From: Diorhabda sublineata
Taxonomy: Eukaryota; Arthropoda; Insecta; Coleoptera; Chrysomelidae
Reading direction: 5' to 3'
Length of the DNA stretch: 64,000 nt
Assembly (NCBI RefSeq): GCF_026230105.1
Contig: NC_079475.1
Span: 34,036,086-34,100,085 of the forward strand
The position numbers and the translations under genes are program-made. Of the stretch, positions 23,185 through 34,409 are shown piece by piece. Within the stretch, counting starts at the first letter, position 1, and every line of letters begins with the position of its first letter. The notes beneath the pieces were generated by a model. That model saw only the letters and a program-made list of their open reading frames with translations, did not search any database and was not told the origin of the DNA.

Positions 23185-24257
23185 AACTTCAATGTCAAAA
23201 TATTTTATCACTCTTCTTAATTGTATATGTTTATTACAACGAACCTGCAACGTCTCTAGACCTTTAAAAAAATGTTTCTTTTGGCTCTGCAAAGCAGACC
23301 TCCACTGCTTTTATTACCTCCTCATTTTAGGAAAATTTACGGCATTTAATTTTTTTTTCAGTTGAGGAAAGAGGTGATAGTCTGACGGAGCCAAATCTGG
23401 TGAATAAGGGGAATGATCTAGTAATTCCAATCCTAAATCACGAATTTTTTCCATGGCAACTTGAGATTTGTGTGCAGAGGCGTTGTCCTGCAAAAACAAA
23501 ACACCTTTGGATAGCTTTCCGCGTTTTTTCTCTTTAATTTTTTCCTGTAGATTAGTCAGTAATGTCGAATAGTAATCTCCAGTTATTGTTCTACCCTCAT
23601 CCAAAAAATTAAGCATGATTACTACATGGCAATTCCAAAAAACTGAGGCAAGAACTTTTCCAGCAGATTTTGTACACGAAACTTCTTAGGTCTTGGAGAA
23701 CCAGATTGTCGCTATTCCATCGATTGTTGCTTTGTTTTTGGATCGTAGATAAGTACCCAAGTCTCATCCATAGTAAAAATTCGGTTCAAGAAGTGTACAT
23801 CGCTTTCAAATCGTGCACTGATCGAACGCGATGCTTCTACCCTTGCACGCTTTTGGTCAACATTCAAATATTTGAAGATCTATTTTGCAGCAATTTGTCT
23901 CATGTCTAAATTGACGTGAACTATATGATGATCGCGTTCGTATGAAATATTCAGTGCTTCAGATATCCGTCTTAGCCCAATTCGACAGTCTGATAAAATC
24001 ATGTCATGAACTGCATCGATATTTTTGAGGACTGACACAGAAATTGACCTTCCCCATCGGTAATCAACTTCAATGGAAAATTTACCTCTTTTGAAGCTCG
24101 TAGTCCAATTTTTCACGATCACATACGAAGGACATTGATCACCAAGGGTATTAAACATATCTTCGTAAATCACCTTACATCTTCACTTTTTAAAATACAG
24201 GTACTTTATGATGGCTGGATACTCCAATTTTTCGATTTTCACAATTTTGGTGAACAT
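23185..24257 (-). pseudogene. Mariner DD34D transposase, nearly full length
   Basis: The start ATG at 24257 gives MFTKIVKIEKLEYPAIIKYL, followed by a stop (AAGTGA) and a continuing helix-turn-helix region (CPSYVIVKNWTTSFKRGKFS; IGLRRISEALNIS). A second stop follows QIAAK. The catalytic core then gives FTMDETWVLIYDPKTKQQS (first Asp), a frameshift near VQ/KSAGKVLASVFW, ITGDYYSTLLTNLQEKI, LFLQDNASAHKS (second Asp) and DHSPYSPDLAPSDYHLF (third Asp). I count 34 residues between the second and third Asp. The C-terminus, EVIKAVEVCFAEPKETFF, is followed by a stop and frame change to KGLETLQVRCNKHIQL. All three catalytic Asp are present, so loss of function comes from stops and shifts. Confidence 0.93.
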
Positions 24258-24382
24258 CTTTTTTACTTCAAATTTATTGCGTGACTCTGGTTTACTTTTT
24301 TGACGTCAAACTTCACACTAACACCTCTAAGTTATTGTTCATTGCTATAGTAATGCAATATTTTGTTTACGCATGGAACTAG

Positions 24383-24415
24383 TCTAGGCTAACTAGATGT
24401 CAAAATACATCCTCG
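24383..24415. repeat. Mariner terminal inverted repeat, right
   Basis: Mirror of 23140-23172, with a few mismatches and a small gap. The outermost six bases, atcctcg against cgaggat, match exactly. Confidence 0.85.
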
Positions 24416-24419
24416 TACT

Positions 24420-27230
24420 AAAAAAACTTCCACTCATTACAATATTAGCTAATAAGAATGAGGAGCTTCTCGTAATGTTTAGAAGAGGCATTTAACTGGT
24501 ACTCAGTCACCTTAATACGATAGGCAAGACAACAACAGCACATTCGGCAAGTTAGCCATGGGAAAAAAAACTTTGCTCTTCGCATCAAAAGCTGTAGTTA
24601 CTTTAAAGAGAACTGCTGAGGAAGTGTGACAAAAAAACCGCTGGAAAAATAGCCTTCATTGGGGTGAGGCAGAACAATGGTATGCAGACCAAGTATCTAC
24701 TTAGACTTAAGTATAGGTACATATCAGCGGGAAACCTAAAACAGCACCATAAGCTATTGAAGACTTATACAGATTACATATTACTAATGGTTCTTTCGGT
24801 ATAAAACGTATTGAGTATACGTTTTCTAATGAATTATCTCTTATTTCCTGAACCAAGGAAGACAATTTGCTCAACAAATATTTACTGGAAACCTAATATC
24901 CAAATTATAATCAGTATTAATCGAATATACAAAATGGAATGTGTTGTACATCTATTTAATCGCAAGGAAGACCTCATCCACTAAATCCCTTGCCATTACT
25001 TAAACAAAGACCTCTCTAAAATGTTGGAAATAGGTCACAACAGATCCCTTAGTAAAACGTGTGAGTCTTGTCTAAAATAACCTCTTAGGATTTATATAGT
25101 TGTATGCCATCGCTCGAATACATAAAATTTTTGTTTACCCTTCCACAAATTGTAGTTTTTAGGTGAGTTTTATACAGTGGTAAGTTAGCAATAATATTTT
25201 TCACTTTATTTTTATTTTTTTAAGATGATAGTTCCAAGCATAATTTAAGTTGATACATTTTAGCTCCGTTCTCTTTTTTTGTTTAGTTTAATATTAGTTT
25301 GTTGCACACCACTCTCTGAATGTGTGAGACAAGGGATTAGAGTATAGCCGATCGTCTATCAGGTCTTTCGACGATGCATCACCCCTTGTCACAAGTTAAA
25401 GGGAGTAGTTATAGTATGGATTAGTGTGAGGGAATCTCCCCTCGTAATACAGAAAGTTGTGGATCAAGTGGAAGAATCGAATTTCCTGATCTAATCTAGA
25501 ATATTTGATATTTTCTACTGTTAATGTCTAGCAGTGATTGATGGATACTGGCAGGTTGTGATTCTGTTGTTAACTTAGTTTTAATCTTAGTCATTTCATA
25601 CACAGAAGAATATATTTTGAAATTGTTTATTCACAAATTAATATTTTCTCTAAAGAACTTTGAACTAGAAACCATAACTATAGAAAATATTACACAGCAT
25701 AACCTTAATTCCGTCTCTATTCACCAAATGTACCTTATGACTAGGGTAGAAATTTCGTATATAAGGAAGAAATCTTTTTTTATTGTATTTAATATTCTAC
25801 TTATCATATGGAAAAATTCGAAGGAAGCTGTGCTCTAGTATATTATTTGAAAGTCCCCTTCCGCTCACTACTTATTATTTGGAACGATTATTGATAAACT
25901 AATAAAATATGGAAAATAATTATTGACGGTTATGAAGTTCTTCACTAGTGATGATTCTTTAGAGAAATTGTGATCGATGATTTTGTGGCGAAACGGTATT
26001 AAAAAACCTAATATTATTATTAGTATTATATTTGAGTTAAGTACCTGGAAAATCGATTGAAAAATCCATTTTTGATATCATTAGATTGTACAAGATTTCC
26101 CTGTAAAAGTTACAGATTGTTAATCATTGGACATAAGCCGCCCCTGACCTTCAAATAGTGTAGAATTGGTTGTTTCGGTAGAGAAACGACATGGACGTAA
26201 TCATCCATAAAAAATTCTTAATCTTCGTATGTACTATTTAGAAAATATATTTAAATAAAAGTTCTAATTTCGTAGCTTCAAACACCTATAATTCAGAAAC
26301 GGGGGTCGTATGAGAAATTTTATGTCACAGCATATCTTATCAAGAATAATCTGAATGAAGAAGTTAATTTTTATTCAAGAAATTTCTAAGCGTTTTTTCT
26401 ATAACTATTTGAAGGACTATAAAAAGTTGAAGAAAACACTCTGTGGAAATGATAAGATTTCAATTAGACTGTTAAGTCAATGTGAATAATGATCACATTA
26501 CGACATTAACTAGAAAGTGTGTCAATGAATAATCCAATTAAAAGTTCATTGCAGTAAACAAGCTAATCTCTGATATAGATATAAATCACAATGGTTGCGA
26601 AAAAGAATAGAGAAAGTAACTTATTCGATAAAGTAACAGCTCCCCAAGCCCCAATACCGAAACCGAAATCGATTAATAAAAAGACGTTGTGCAAATCCCA
26701 ATAGACACTCGTGTCATCTGTTGATTACTTGGGGATCTTACCAAATTGGTATCGATATAAAAAAAGGGACCAAAATCGAATTTCTTCAGAGTAGGCGGAA
26801 TGGGTAGCAAACATCATTAAAGATATGAGAGTTATGATATTATAGTTAAAAATTGGGGAAATTATTATTGGAGAGAAAAAACATATATCGAGTAATAAAT
26901 TTCGATTGATCCATAGAACTTGATTGAATTTATCTTCCACTATCATCACATAACTTAGGGATTAATAAAATAATATTAACAAGTAATGATAGTCAGAGCG
27001 GTCAGAATATTAAACAATACTCCGTTAATTTGTGGTAAATGAATTTGATCTTGGTGATCGTGATCTTGCAAGACCAAAACAAATTGTGAGAACTAAAATA
27101 AATCTAATATGTAAAACTGCACCAAAAAATATGAATCAATTTTATATATAGATTAAGATTTTTGTGATTTCTCAATATACTCTTTTTTATGATCAAATGA
27201 ATATTTAATAAGCAACACTAACTAATAGAG
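24420..27230. other. AT-rich stretch, nothing recognised
   Basis: No transposon protein or exon-like block was identified. A slightly less AT-rich patch at 25320-25440 has no interpretable coding or repeat structure. Confidence 0.35.
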
Positions 27231-27236
27231 ACAAAA

Positions 27237-27684
27237 GGTCGCTGGACTTGATGCAAGATAACTTGCAAAAAATTGCAAGCAATTTCTTGCAGGTTTAAAA
27301 TATTGCAGGCTGCTTCAGATTATGCACGTTTCTTGCCATTGGATCATGGCTTACACTAATGAAAATTCCTAACTTCCAAGTGGTTATTGAATCACTGGCA
27401 ATAATTACATCTGCTGCTGCTTGAATTTTGGAATCTGACGAACAGAGAAGAGCACCTAGGCGATGGTGGACCAGACCTTGGCTACATCGAACAAGAAGAA
27501 ACATGAGTTTAAAATTAGACAAGAAAACATGAAAAAATTAGTTGAAAATGGATGAAGAACCATTCAAACAACTCCTAAGGAAAATAAAACATAACTAAGA
27601 AAACTGTGGATGTCAAATAAAAAACTAATTTTTGTCCAGAATTGCAGCTTGAACACATTGCACATTGCATCATGTCAAACGGCC
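27237..27684 (+). mobile_element. Short PIF/Harbinger-like element
   Basis: Ends ggtcgctggacttgatgcaa (27237-27256) and, in mirror image, ttgcatcatgtcaaacggcc (27665-27684) form imperfect inverted repeats: GGcCGtttGACaTGATGCAA against GGtCGctgGACtTGATGCAA. TTA follows the right end, the usual type of Harbinger target site; the left side reads AAA, so the duplication is not clean. Inside is the start of a Harbinger nuclease (27430-27610), and the rest is deleted. Several ttgca words follow the left end. Confidence 0.72.
27430..27612 (+). pseudogene. Harbinger transposase, N-terminal fragment
   Basis: The plus strand reads APRRWWTRPWLHRTRR, then, after stops, LKMDEEPFKQLLRKI. These match the conserved RRWWVRPWL...RMDEETFxxLL opening of PIF/Harbinger nucleases. 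Nothing of the catalytic DDE domain remains before the right end of the element at 27684, so this is an internal-deletion derivative. Confidence 0.78.
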
Positions 27685-27689
27685 TTAAT

Positions 27690-28590
27690 GCTAAAAGTAT
27701 TCAAGAAATACAAAGACCAATAGCAATTGTCTATGGTCGTATTATTTATGCTCCTATTATTGATTTATTTTGCGTTTTACATATATACTGTTAATCTTTG
27801 ATGATCAAGTTTAAAAATTTAGTTGGAGATATGTATTTAACATTTCGCGAATTTTGTTATGTATTCTAATAGTGCTTTTGGGAGTTTGTTTCTATATAAC
27901 ATATTCATGAAGATTTTGAGAGCTTTAAACACTAACTACATCGTTTCTAAACTTTTTTCTCTTCTTCAGATGACAAGTCTTTTCCCTTCATTTCATCCGA
28001 TTTGAAATCATGAAATAGTCACTTCGGGACTAAATGCGAATAAAAGAGCTAATAGCAAAGCCTAATTTATGAGGTTAATGTGTACATATGTGAATAATTG
28101 CAGTGTCTTGGTTGAAACAGAGTTTTCTTGACCAAATGCTGTTGTATTTCATTTTCAAATCAACATTAAATCAACTCAATGAATTTGCATAGTATTTACC
28201 TTTAAGAGTTTCATTTGTTGAGAACATTAATATGTATTATATTTTATGGATCCCATGAAACTGTCACCTTCAGTTTTTGGGCTGGAAAAACTATATTGGC
28301 CTTGGGGAGAAATCCACACGCAGCTTCCATCATGCCAAAAGCTTTGTAATATCCAATTAAATATTCAAATCTGGAATCACTCAGCTGTAATAGATGCCTC
28401 CTGCTTCCAAAATCTGCTAAATTTCCAGCTTCCGATCGGACAATTTAAAATATGTACATACAATTTACTTGAATGTTTTCTCCATTTTTCTCATTCTTTG
28501 TACTTGTTCGGTCATTAACTTTGTCGATTCATTTACCCATCTCCTTACTAGTCTTCATGTCAGTTAATTTCATCCTTATTTCTCAATTTA
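27690..28590. other. No element recognised
   Basis: The plus frame at 28246-28518 is open and less AT-rich than its surroundings, but its translation shows no motif I know and no convincing splice sites. Confidence 0.3.
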
Positions 28591-28599
28591 TATATGTGT

Positions 28600-28960
28600 T
28601 TCTAGTTCCTATTCTCTCCTCAATAGCTTCCATATCCCCATTATCTGATAATGAAACTCTCAGTTTTAACTCTTTTTATTCATTCGTATTTTGATCCTGT
28701 TATGATATTTTCATGTATTAGGTCCATAGATTATTCATTTTCTGCAAAATATTTCTAGTGTTTGCATATTCTAGCATACTCAGTGTTACATGCATTAGAT
28801 CTTTCTAGCTAATTACCGTTTTGTACTGGTCCCATTATCTTATTAATAATTAATATGATTAGAAACAAATTTATTTCATATATTCTTGCATTGGTAACTC
28901 TTCTGATTTCATTCTTTTTAGCCACCTAACATGCCCATATTTCTGTAGAAGGCTACTCTT
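28600..28960 (-). mobile_element. LINE C-terminal fragments, possibly rearranged
   Basis: On the minus strand, KYGHVRWLKRMKSEELP (about 28887-28940) matches the conserved GHVxRM motif near the end of many insect LINE proteins. VSLSDNGDMEAIEERIGTRN (about 28600-28672) resembles the stretch after the reverse transcriptase YLG motif. In an intact LINE the second precedes the first, but here it lies downstream. Two fragments or a rearrangement are therefore likely. More minus-strand LINE-like material may extend to about 29200, but I could not confirm it. Confidence 0.5.
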
Positions 28961-28964
28961 AGAT

Positions 28965-30105
28965 CAACGATAAAACTTTTCCTTCCTTCTCATTCTTTTT
29001 TTCATATGTTCTTCAATATGAATATTTTATCATAATTTTTGGCTATCTGGAGCTGCCTAATACCTTTGCACGTTATATCCCTAGCAAATAACTCGTTTGT
29101 TATAGGTCATCAAGCCATTTTTGCAGTCTCTCCATATATCATTGTATATTTCTGAAATTTTTTATCATTTTTTCACAAGCAATTACTTTTTACCTATAGT
29201 GTACCTTTTAATCGCTTCCTTTGCTCATTTCATGTATAGTTCTTTCTTATTATTCCGTGCGTTTTTTGATATCTTCTGCTTACCCTTCCTTTCTGTGTAA
29301 TATTGAATTAATCTCAGTATTGTTAGGTATTATGTCCGTTTTTTTTATTTTAATTATCTCTAGGTACTTACATGATTATTTATTATATTCAACAGTTTTG
29401 TAAAATTATCATATTCATTATGAAGCTGGAGAAATGATTAGTTGATGCAATTGATAAATTAGTTAATGACAAACATTTTCATTCTATCTTGGATTATGTT
29501 TTGATGACAAAATCATCCTTGACATTTATCAGGAACATTGGACAAAAACGTCTCATTAAAAATTTCCCAATTCTTTTCAAGTGGAATTTTTTTTTATAAC
29601 AAGCAGGTAAATTGATTCAAAAAATAAGATAATTTAAAAAAAAATTACATACAAGTATCATCTTCTTATCTCCAATCGGTAGTATAATGGGTTTACATTA
29701 TCGAGGTTACGTCGTTTATTTTAAATTCCATTATTGATACATTTTCTACATGATAGGCTCCATTATAATACTCCATATTTCTGTATAAGGATAATTGCTT
29801 CATTACTCGTTTTATTCGAAATATTTGGTAGAATAATCGGAGCGTGTCTATCACTTTTCATCTGAACACTCTCGATTCTGTTGTCTCCTAAATCTCATTA
29901 TCATACCGATACTGAAGTGGACGAGGAAATTTTTGTGATACTCAATGAATATATATTCAAAACATTTCTTTCCTTCAATATATCATGGTTTGGTTGAAGC
30001 ACACCTCATTTTCATGAGATACATATACCCTATCTGTTTTAAATCTAATAATAAAAATTCCTGAACTTTATTTATACTAAGGTTGCTTTGAGATAAAGAG
30101 AATAA
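28965..30105. other. No element firmly recognised
   Basis: Open plus frames such as 29221-29403 are the reverse of A-rich minus-strand sequence and look like chance hydrophobic translations. Confidence 0.3.
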
Positions 30106-30109
30106 TAAA

Positions 30110-30530
30110 AACAATTATTTATAATGGCATGTGATTTAAACGTATCAAAAGCTTATTCAGGTATAGAAAAACATTTTATTTTGCTTCGAGTGTTTGGTGC
30201 GCGAACAACTTTTATTGCATTTGGATCGTCTTGAAAGACCCATACCGTCGATTGTTGCTTAGTTTCGAGTTCACATGCATAAATCCATGAATCATTAGCT
30301 GTCACGATATCACAGACGATATGACCGCGATTGATTTTTTTCAGCATTTCTTTGGACCAATTGGACCGATTGATTGAATTTGGAAAACCAGCAAAACACG
30401 GTGGCTGGAGATGATGCTCCTTCACCAAAAGTCGAAGTGAGTTGATCGGAACACTGCCGTTTTTTAATCCATGTCGAAAGTCAACGCACGAAAATGTTCG
30501 CAATTGAATTCCATTGCATTGAATTGCCTG
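30110..30530 (-). mobile_element. Mariner transposase relic with internal deletions
   Basis: Minus-strand translation gives FSCVDFRHGLKNGSVPINSL (N-terminal domain), then NWSKEMLKKINRG, DIVTANDSWIYACELETKQQ with STVWVFQDDPNAIKVVRAPN (first catalytic region; the usual GDESW reads NDSW, with Asp kept), and then jumps to FSIPE-AFDTFKSHAI, the C-terminal block. The second and third catalytic Asp are missing because of the deletion. It belongs to the same mariner lineage as the copies in the inverted repeat (YEPESKQQ and TPEDAVDAFKS blocks). The reading frame is open for 116 codons across the deletion joins. Confidence 0.85.
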
Positions 30531-30534
30531 GTTA

Positions 30535-31305
30535 ATTTTTTGTAATCCACTAGATCGCCCTCATTCTATGCCACGGAAATTTCTCAAAAATAGAGAATTT
30601 TTCGGACGTTGATGTCTACGTTTTCACGTATGTCCACTAGCTAAAATCGTTGTGATGCATTTTTGATCGATTATTAGCTATTTTCTCGTAATATCAACTG
30701 TTTTTACTACTTCGTTTTTTCTATCGTCTTATTCTACAAAAAATTTGAGATACATTAAAATAGTATGATAAATATATCATAAAAGTAAACGAATAATTCC
30801 TGAACAATTTGAAGGTTCCTATTTCAGATAGTATTAACTGTTTATGGAATTTTCTGATCTTGATAATACTAAACTCTAATGATATTAACTATTCCAATAA
30901 ATATTTCTTGTTAAACATTTTTATTTTTCTAAAGATAAGAACGTACCGTACAAACTGCAAACGCAAACATTTTCTATCCCAACTTCCCCTATACCGATGA
31001 CGCAGCAATGAAATATATAATTCACTATTCCATTAGCGATATTGCCCTGCCAATTATGAAATATACCAAAACTACTGACCCAAATGTATTCACGCAAATA
31101 GCACTGTCGTTGGTAATATATTCATTTTTAAATATTGCATGACCTCCAACGGATATACTAAGTGTTATAGAGACTAAAGCACCCAAAATTATTATATTAT
31201 GGTTATTATTTGGCTCACATATCGTGATATTAGCGTCTGATCATCAAATTTAATAAAAGATTGCACATACTCTTAACTATTGATCAGATGAGAAGGGTAC
31301 TATGC
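30535..31305. other. AT-rich stretch, nothing recognised
   Basis: A short dyad, ttctcaaaaatagagaa, near 30570 is the only structure seen. Confidence 0.35.
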
Positions 31306-31309
31306 CTTC

Positions 31310-31470
31310 TATATTCCACACATGTTCTATTGGGAATAAATTCAGGCATCTTGAGACTTGAAGAAGAAAATGAATTCGCTCATTGTGGAAATAATACAAA
31401 TTTTTTCTAGCTATATGTGATCAAACGTCATCTTGTTAAGAGTTTTATTTTGAAAGTTCCCAATTCGAGA
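31310..31470 (-). mobile_element. Tc1-like transposase fragment
   Basis: On the minus strand, LNLFPIEHVWNIEG (about 31310-31355) matches the SPDLNPIEHVWD signature that ends the catalytic domain of Tc1-like transposases. Upstream, weaker matches to the IGDNF and DNARPH region occur in shifting frames (about 31420-31470). Only this short part is recognisable. Confidence 0.5.
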
Positions 31471-31474
31471 AATC

Positions 31475-33360
31475 AAACGGCATTTCAATGTATCTTCAAT
31501 GTCTTGATTTGCTGGTGACCAAAGTGGTCACTGAGCTGTAAGAAATGCAAAATACAATAGTATCCCATTCTTGACTTCACACTAGTTGTTCTCAGTGCTA
31601 GTGTAGTAGGTGAGGACAACTTCCTTATCTATCTATGAACACATTCTAGTCACCTTTCCACGTTTTCAAAACCATTATTTATTCTCGTTGTTAATGAAGA
31701 CGATATCTTAAAGATAATAGCCTCAGGCTGCTATCAAATTACTCTTTTCATGCCTCTGTATCCTTCGGCCTTGGTTTTTTTGATGCTATACCAAACCCAA
31801 GCAGCAGATTTGTGCAACCTTGCTCTTTGGTTTTTTCAAATATTTATACAGCATATTTCAGAACGCACCAATTATACATTAATACATTTTTTGCTGTGAA
31901 TAGAGGGTCCATGCTTATTACCATGAAATGAAAGTGAAAGCAAAGTACATGGATTTCTTTCATATAGTTTATTTGAAGTATTAATGTGAATGTAGTGATA
32001 AAGGAAGGTATTAAGTGTTGTATTTAACTGAATTCTCCATTCTCTTTTTTTATAGGTTTTGCAATTAACAACCCAGCAACAAAATGTACACATTGTCTGT
32101 AACAAAGTGATAAGAAGTAATATTATATTAATTGTTTCTCCTATGCACAATGCAAAAGAGTTGATTTTCCGAACAACGGAATAGTACACACGAAGAGGAT
32201 ATAAAGATGCAATTGTTTTTTACACCCTAAAAAAAACCATATTAAGGTCCGTGATACAAATTGCTTTCACGATTCACAGACATTGTTACCAAAACACTCA
32301 AACTAGAATCAAGCAATCAACTCGATTCTCTCTAATGAAAACTCTTTTTACTGCTCTAGTTTGATGACAATTCCGTCGAGTTACGAAAAAACTTCGTCTG
32401 AGATGATTTTCTTTTCGGTTTTCTGCGAGTATTAATATCCTTCATCTGTGTCCCTTTTTCTTGTCAAAATTTCCTAGTTTCATGCAGAATTAGGGACCTT
32501 ACAGGAACGGCTCCACATTTCACAAGAAATGGCATTAAAACGGAGTAGATTGTTTGCTACATACTAGAATAAAATTATTTAAATGTCCCAATGGGAAACA
32601 TTTCATACTAATCAACGTTTTGAATGAGAGACATCATATATTTATCAACACACTATATTTATATTATTATCAAATAGAGTAAGTAATAAGATAAGAGTAG
32701 TTCTGTGTTTATCACTATAATTTTGTGGTATACTGAGATTGCAAGATTATTTGAAATCTCGTACGAAAACAAAACATCTAGAAGGACTAACATTAGAACT
32801 ATTTTTTATAACTATCCATGATTCTTTTCGCTTTGCTGTTTTAATGACTTCAAAATAATTAAGAAGCGTACAACAAGGCTTAAATAAATTTTGATTGTCT
32901 TAGAAATTCTTTATGATCTTTTCACAAAGTAGTTAATGTTTCTGATAATAATAAATTCCAAATAATTTAGTAATACCGGAATTTCAGTCAATTTCTGCAC
33001 AATTTAATTCTTATTTATAAGAAATCGAATCTAATATCCAATTTGGTTAATGTTAATTTTTATCGATGTTTTGCCGCGCTCCTTTTGTGGGTAAAATTAG
33101 AAAGAACACAAAACTAAAAGTTTCGAGAATAAGTATTGGATTAACATATTTTTAAAATGAGAAGAACTCGACATTACCGAAACCAGTACATTTCATTAAA
33201 ATTCTTAGCAACAGGAACACAGAACTACTCATACGCAAAAACATTTTGTGATTTTAGCAGATCTTTTAATGCGAATGTAATCTGTGATTAACCAGAAGCT
33301 CAGCAACTGATTTTGATATTAATGCATTGGATTAAAAATTGATAATAAAGGCCTTATTAT
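31475..33360. other. AT-rich stretch, nothing recognised
   Basis: The minus frame at 31872-32189 is open for 105 codons but shows no domain. No repeat ends were located. Confidence 0.35.
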
Positions 33361-33364
33361 ACTA

Positions 33365-33404
33365 GCGGATTGCGAGCGTCTTCAACGCGAAGCGTGCGTG
33401 CAAC
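33365..33404. repeat. Left CpG-rich terminal inverted repeat
   Basis: Aligns without gaps to the reverse complement of 34366-34405. Shared words are gcgg, ttgcgagc, cttca, cgaagcg and gcaac. Confidence 0.78.
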
Positions 33405-33524
33405 AATCTCACCGCGCACGCGCAATGAGATTCCTGCGAATGGCAGCGTGGACGCCATTTTGTACTGTCCCTTACAAACTGGACTTTGAAGGTCTCCAGC
33501 ATTCGTGGTGGAAGCTTTTGAAAT

Positions 33525-33647
33525 GTGACTCTTTAGACCTCAATATACCATGGACGGATGAACAGAGAACGAGAACTATTAACCATTGTAAAGAGAAGGA
33601 AAACTTCCTACTTTGGCAACATTTATAGAGTTCAAAAATATGCCTAA
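33525..33647 (+). pseudogene. MADF-like domain start, interrupted by LINE
   Basis: The plus strand reads NIPWTDEQRTRTINHCKEKE, then a small insertion or shift, then LLWQH and, in the next frame, TFIEFKNMPN. This fits the WTDE..TxxLIxxYKExxxLW....xxFKN opening of a MADF (Myb/SANT-like) DNA-binding domain. The frame breaks at about 33628 and the homology ends where LINE sequence begins. The recognised residues are few. Confidence 0.55.
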
Positions 33648-33838
33648 TTGAAGCTGATCATGGAAGGGACGATAAAAGGCAGGCGCGGCCTAGGTAGTAA
33701 AAGTTTTTTATAGTTGAAAAACCTTCGAGATTGGTTCCATGTGATGCCGTAAATCTAATACGCATGACTGAAGATCGTGAGGAATTGATGATAGCCAACC
33801 TTCATTAGAATGAACCAGGCACTGGAAGAAGAAGAAGC
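33648..33838 (+). mobile_element. LINE 3' tail inserted in the Harbinger-like element
   Basis: LKLIMEGTIKGRRGLGSKSF, then LKNLRDWF and MTEDREELMIANLH (33650-33806) match the conserved C-terminal end of an insect LINE protein, with a stop inside. The coding end is followed by a short 3' untranslated stretch ending in a GAA repeat (33824-33837), a typical LINE tail. A matching target duplication was not evident. Confidence 0.78.
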
Positions 33839-33927
33839 ATACAAACGTCAACCCGTCGGCCCCGCCTCACTTCACTCCGTAACGAGACACGAATGTGAGA
33901 GGACCTTGGTGCTTACTCGTATCATCA

Positions 33928-34235
33928 TGGCATCATTAGGAGATTTGGATATTGATCCAGAGTTATTTATAAATGAACTGCAAAATCGTTATGTAATATG
34001 AGACCAAAAAAGCAGAGAATTTAGTGATCGTTATTAAAAAAAAAAACATGGATAGAGGATAAAATGTTTTAAAGTTAATGCAGAGCATAGATACGAGGAT
34101 TGAAAAAGACAGAAAAAGTGCTGAAAGCGAACCCGAAAACAACTTTGCGTTGTCCCTGGTTGAAGATTTAAAGTCAATTCATCCAGTCTATAAAATGGAT
34201 GTCAAAAGTCCAGAGCCACCATGGAATAATTCATT
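33928..34235 (+). pseudogene. MADF-BESS protein relic
   Basis: An ATG at 33928 starts MASLGDLDID, then PELFINELQNRYVI. A TGA stop stands where the conserved Trp of MADF is expected. The frame continues as DQKSREFSDRY, then another stop and KKK. This is the RPxIWDxxSxxYxDRxxKKxAW pattern of MADF domains. Near 34145-34200, FALSLVEDLKSIHPVYKMDV resembles a BESS motif, which normally follows MADF. The upstream open frame from 33810 begins within the LINE tail and is not the natural start. Such proteins bind DNA and partner the Harbinger nuclease. Confidence 0.65.
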
Positions 34236-34365
34236 GCTTGTAAATTAATTCTTTACCAAGTGTTAATGACGAGTGTATTGCGCGCTAAAAACGCGCGACG
34301 ATAACAATTCTGTCATGCGTCCGAGACGTCCTACGGCGCAGCCGCGCCATGTTCGCGACGTATAC

Positions 34366-34405
34366 GTTGCTTGCCCGCTTCGTCCTGAAGCTGCTCGCAA
34401 ACCGC
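34366..34405. repeat. Right CpG-rich terminal inverted repeat
   Basis: Mirror of 33365-33404. CpG-rich sequence extends inward to about 34270 (gcgcgctaaaaacgcgcg and neighbours), which may be subterminal structure. Confidence 0.75.
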
Positions 34406-34409
34406 TCGA

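Larger units (their letters stand above)
23140..24415 (-). mobile_element. Full-length mariner transposon, 1276 bp
   Basis: The element has imperfect terminal inverted repeats beginning cgaggatatattg at the left and ending caaaatacatcctcg at the right. TA dinucleotides sit directly outside both ends (23138-23139 and 24416-24417), as expected for mariner insertion. The length is typical of the family. The transposase reads on the minus strand, and its frame is broken. This is the best preserved mobile element in the window. Confidence 0.95.
33365..34405 (+). mobile_element. PIF/Harbinger-like element with MADF protein relics
   Basis: Both ends are conspicuously CpG-rich in otherwise AT-rich DNA. 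They form about 40 bp inverted repeats (gcggattgcgagcgtcttca at 33365-33384, mirror of 34386-34405), with roughly three quarters of positions identical. Between them lie relics of MADF/BESS-type protein coding sequence, the accessory protein class carried by Harbinger elements, and an inserted LINE tail. No nuclease domain is visible, so this would be non-autonomous. A clean 3 bp target duplication was not found (cta against tcg). Confidence 0.7.

Noticed and set aside
23670..23909. Plus-strand open frame
   Set aside because: Antisense of the mariner transposase at 23140-24415.
27295..27522. Minus-strand open frame
   Set aside because: Antisense of the Harbinger N-terminal fragment, which matches on the plus strand.
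28473..28694. Plus-strand frame with apparent transmembrane segments
   Set aside because: Antisense of LINE-like minus-strand sequence.
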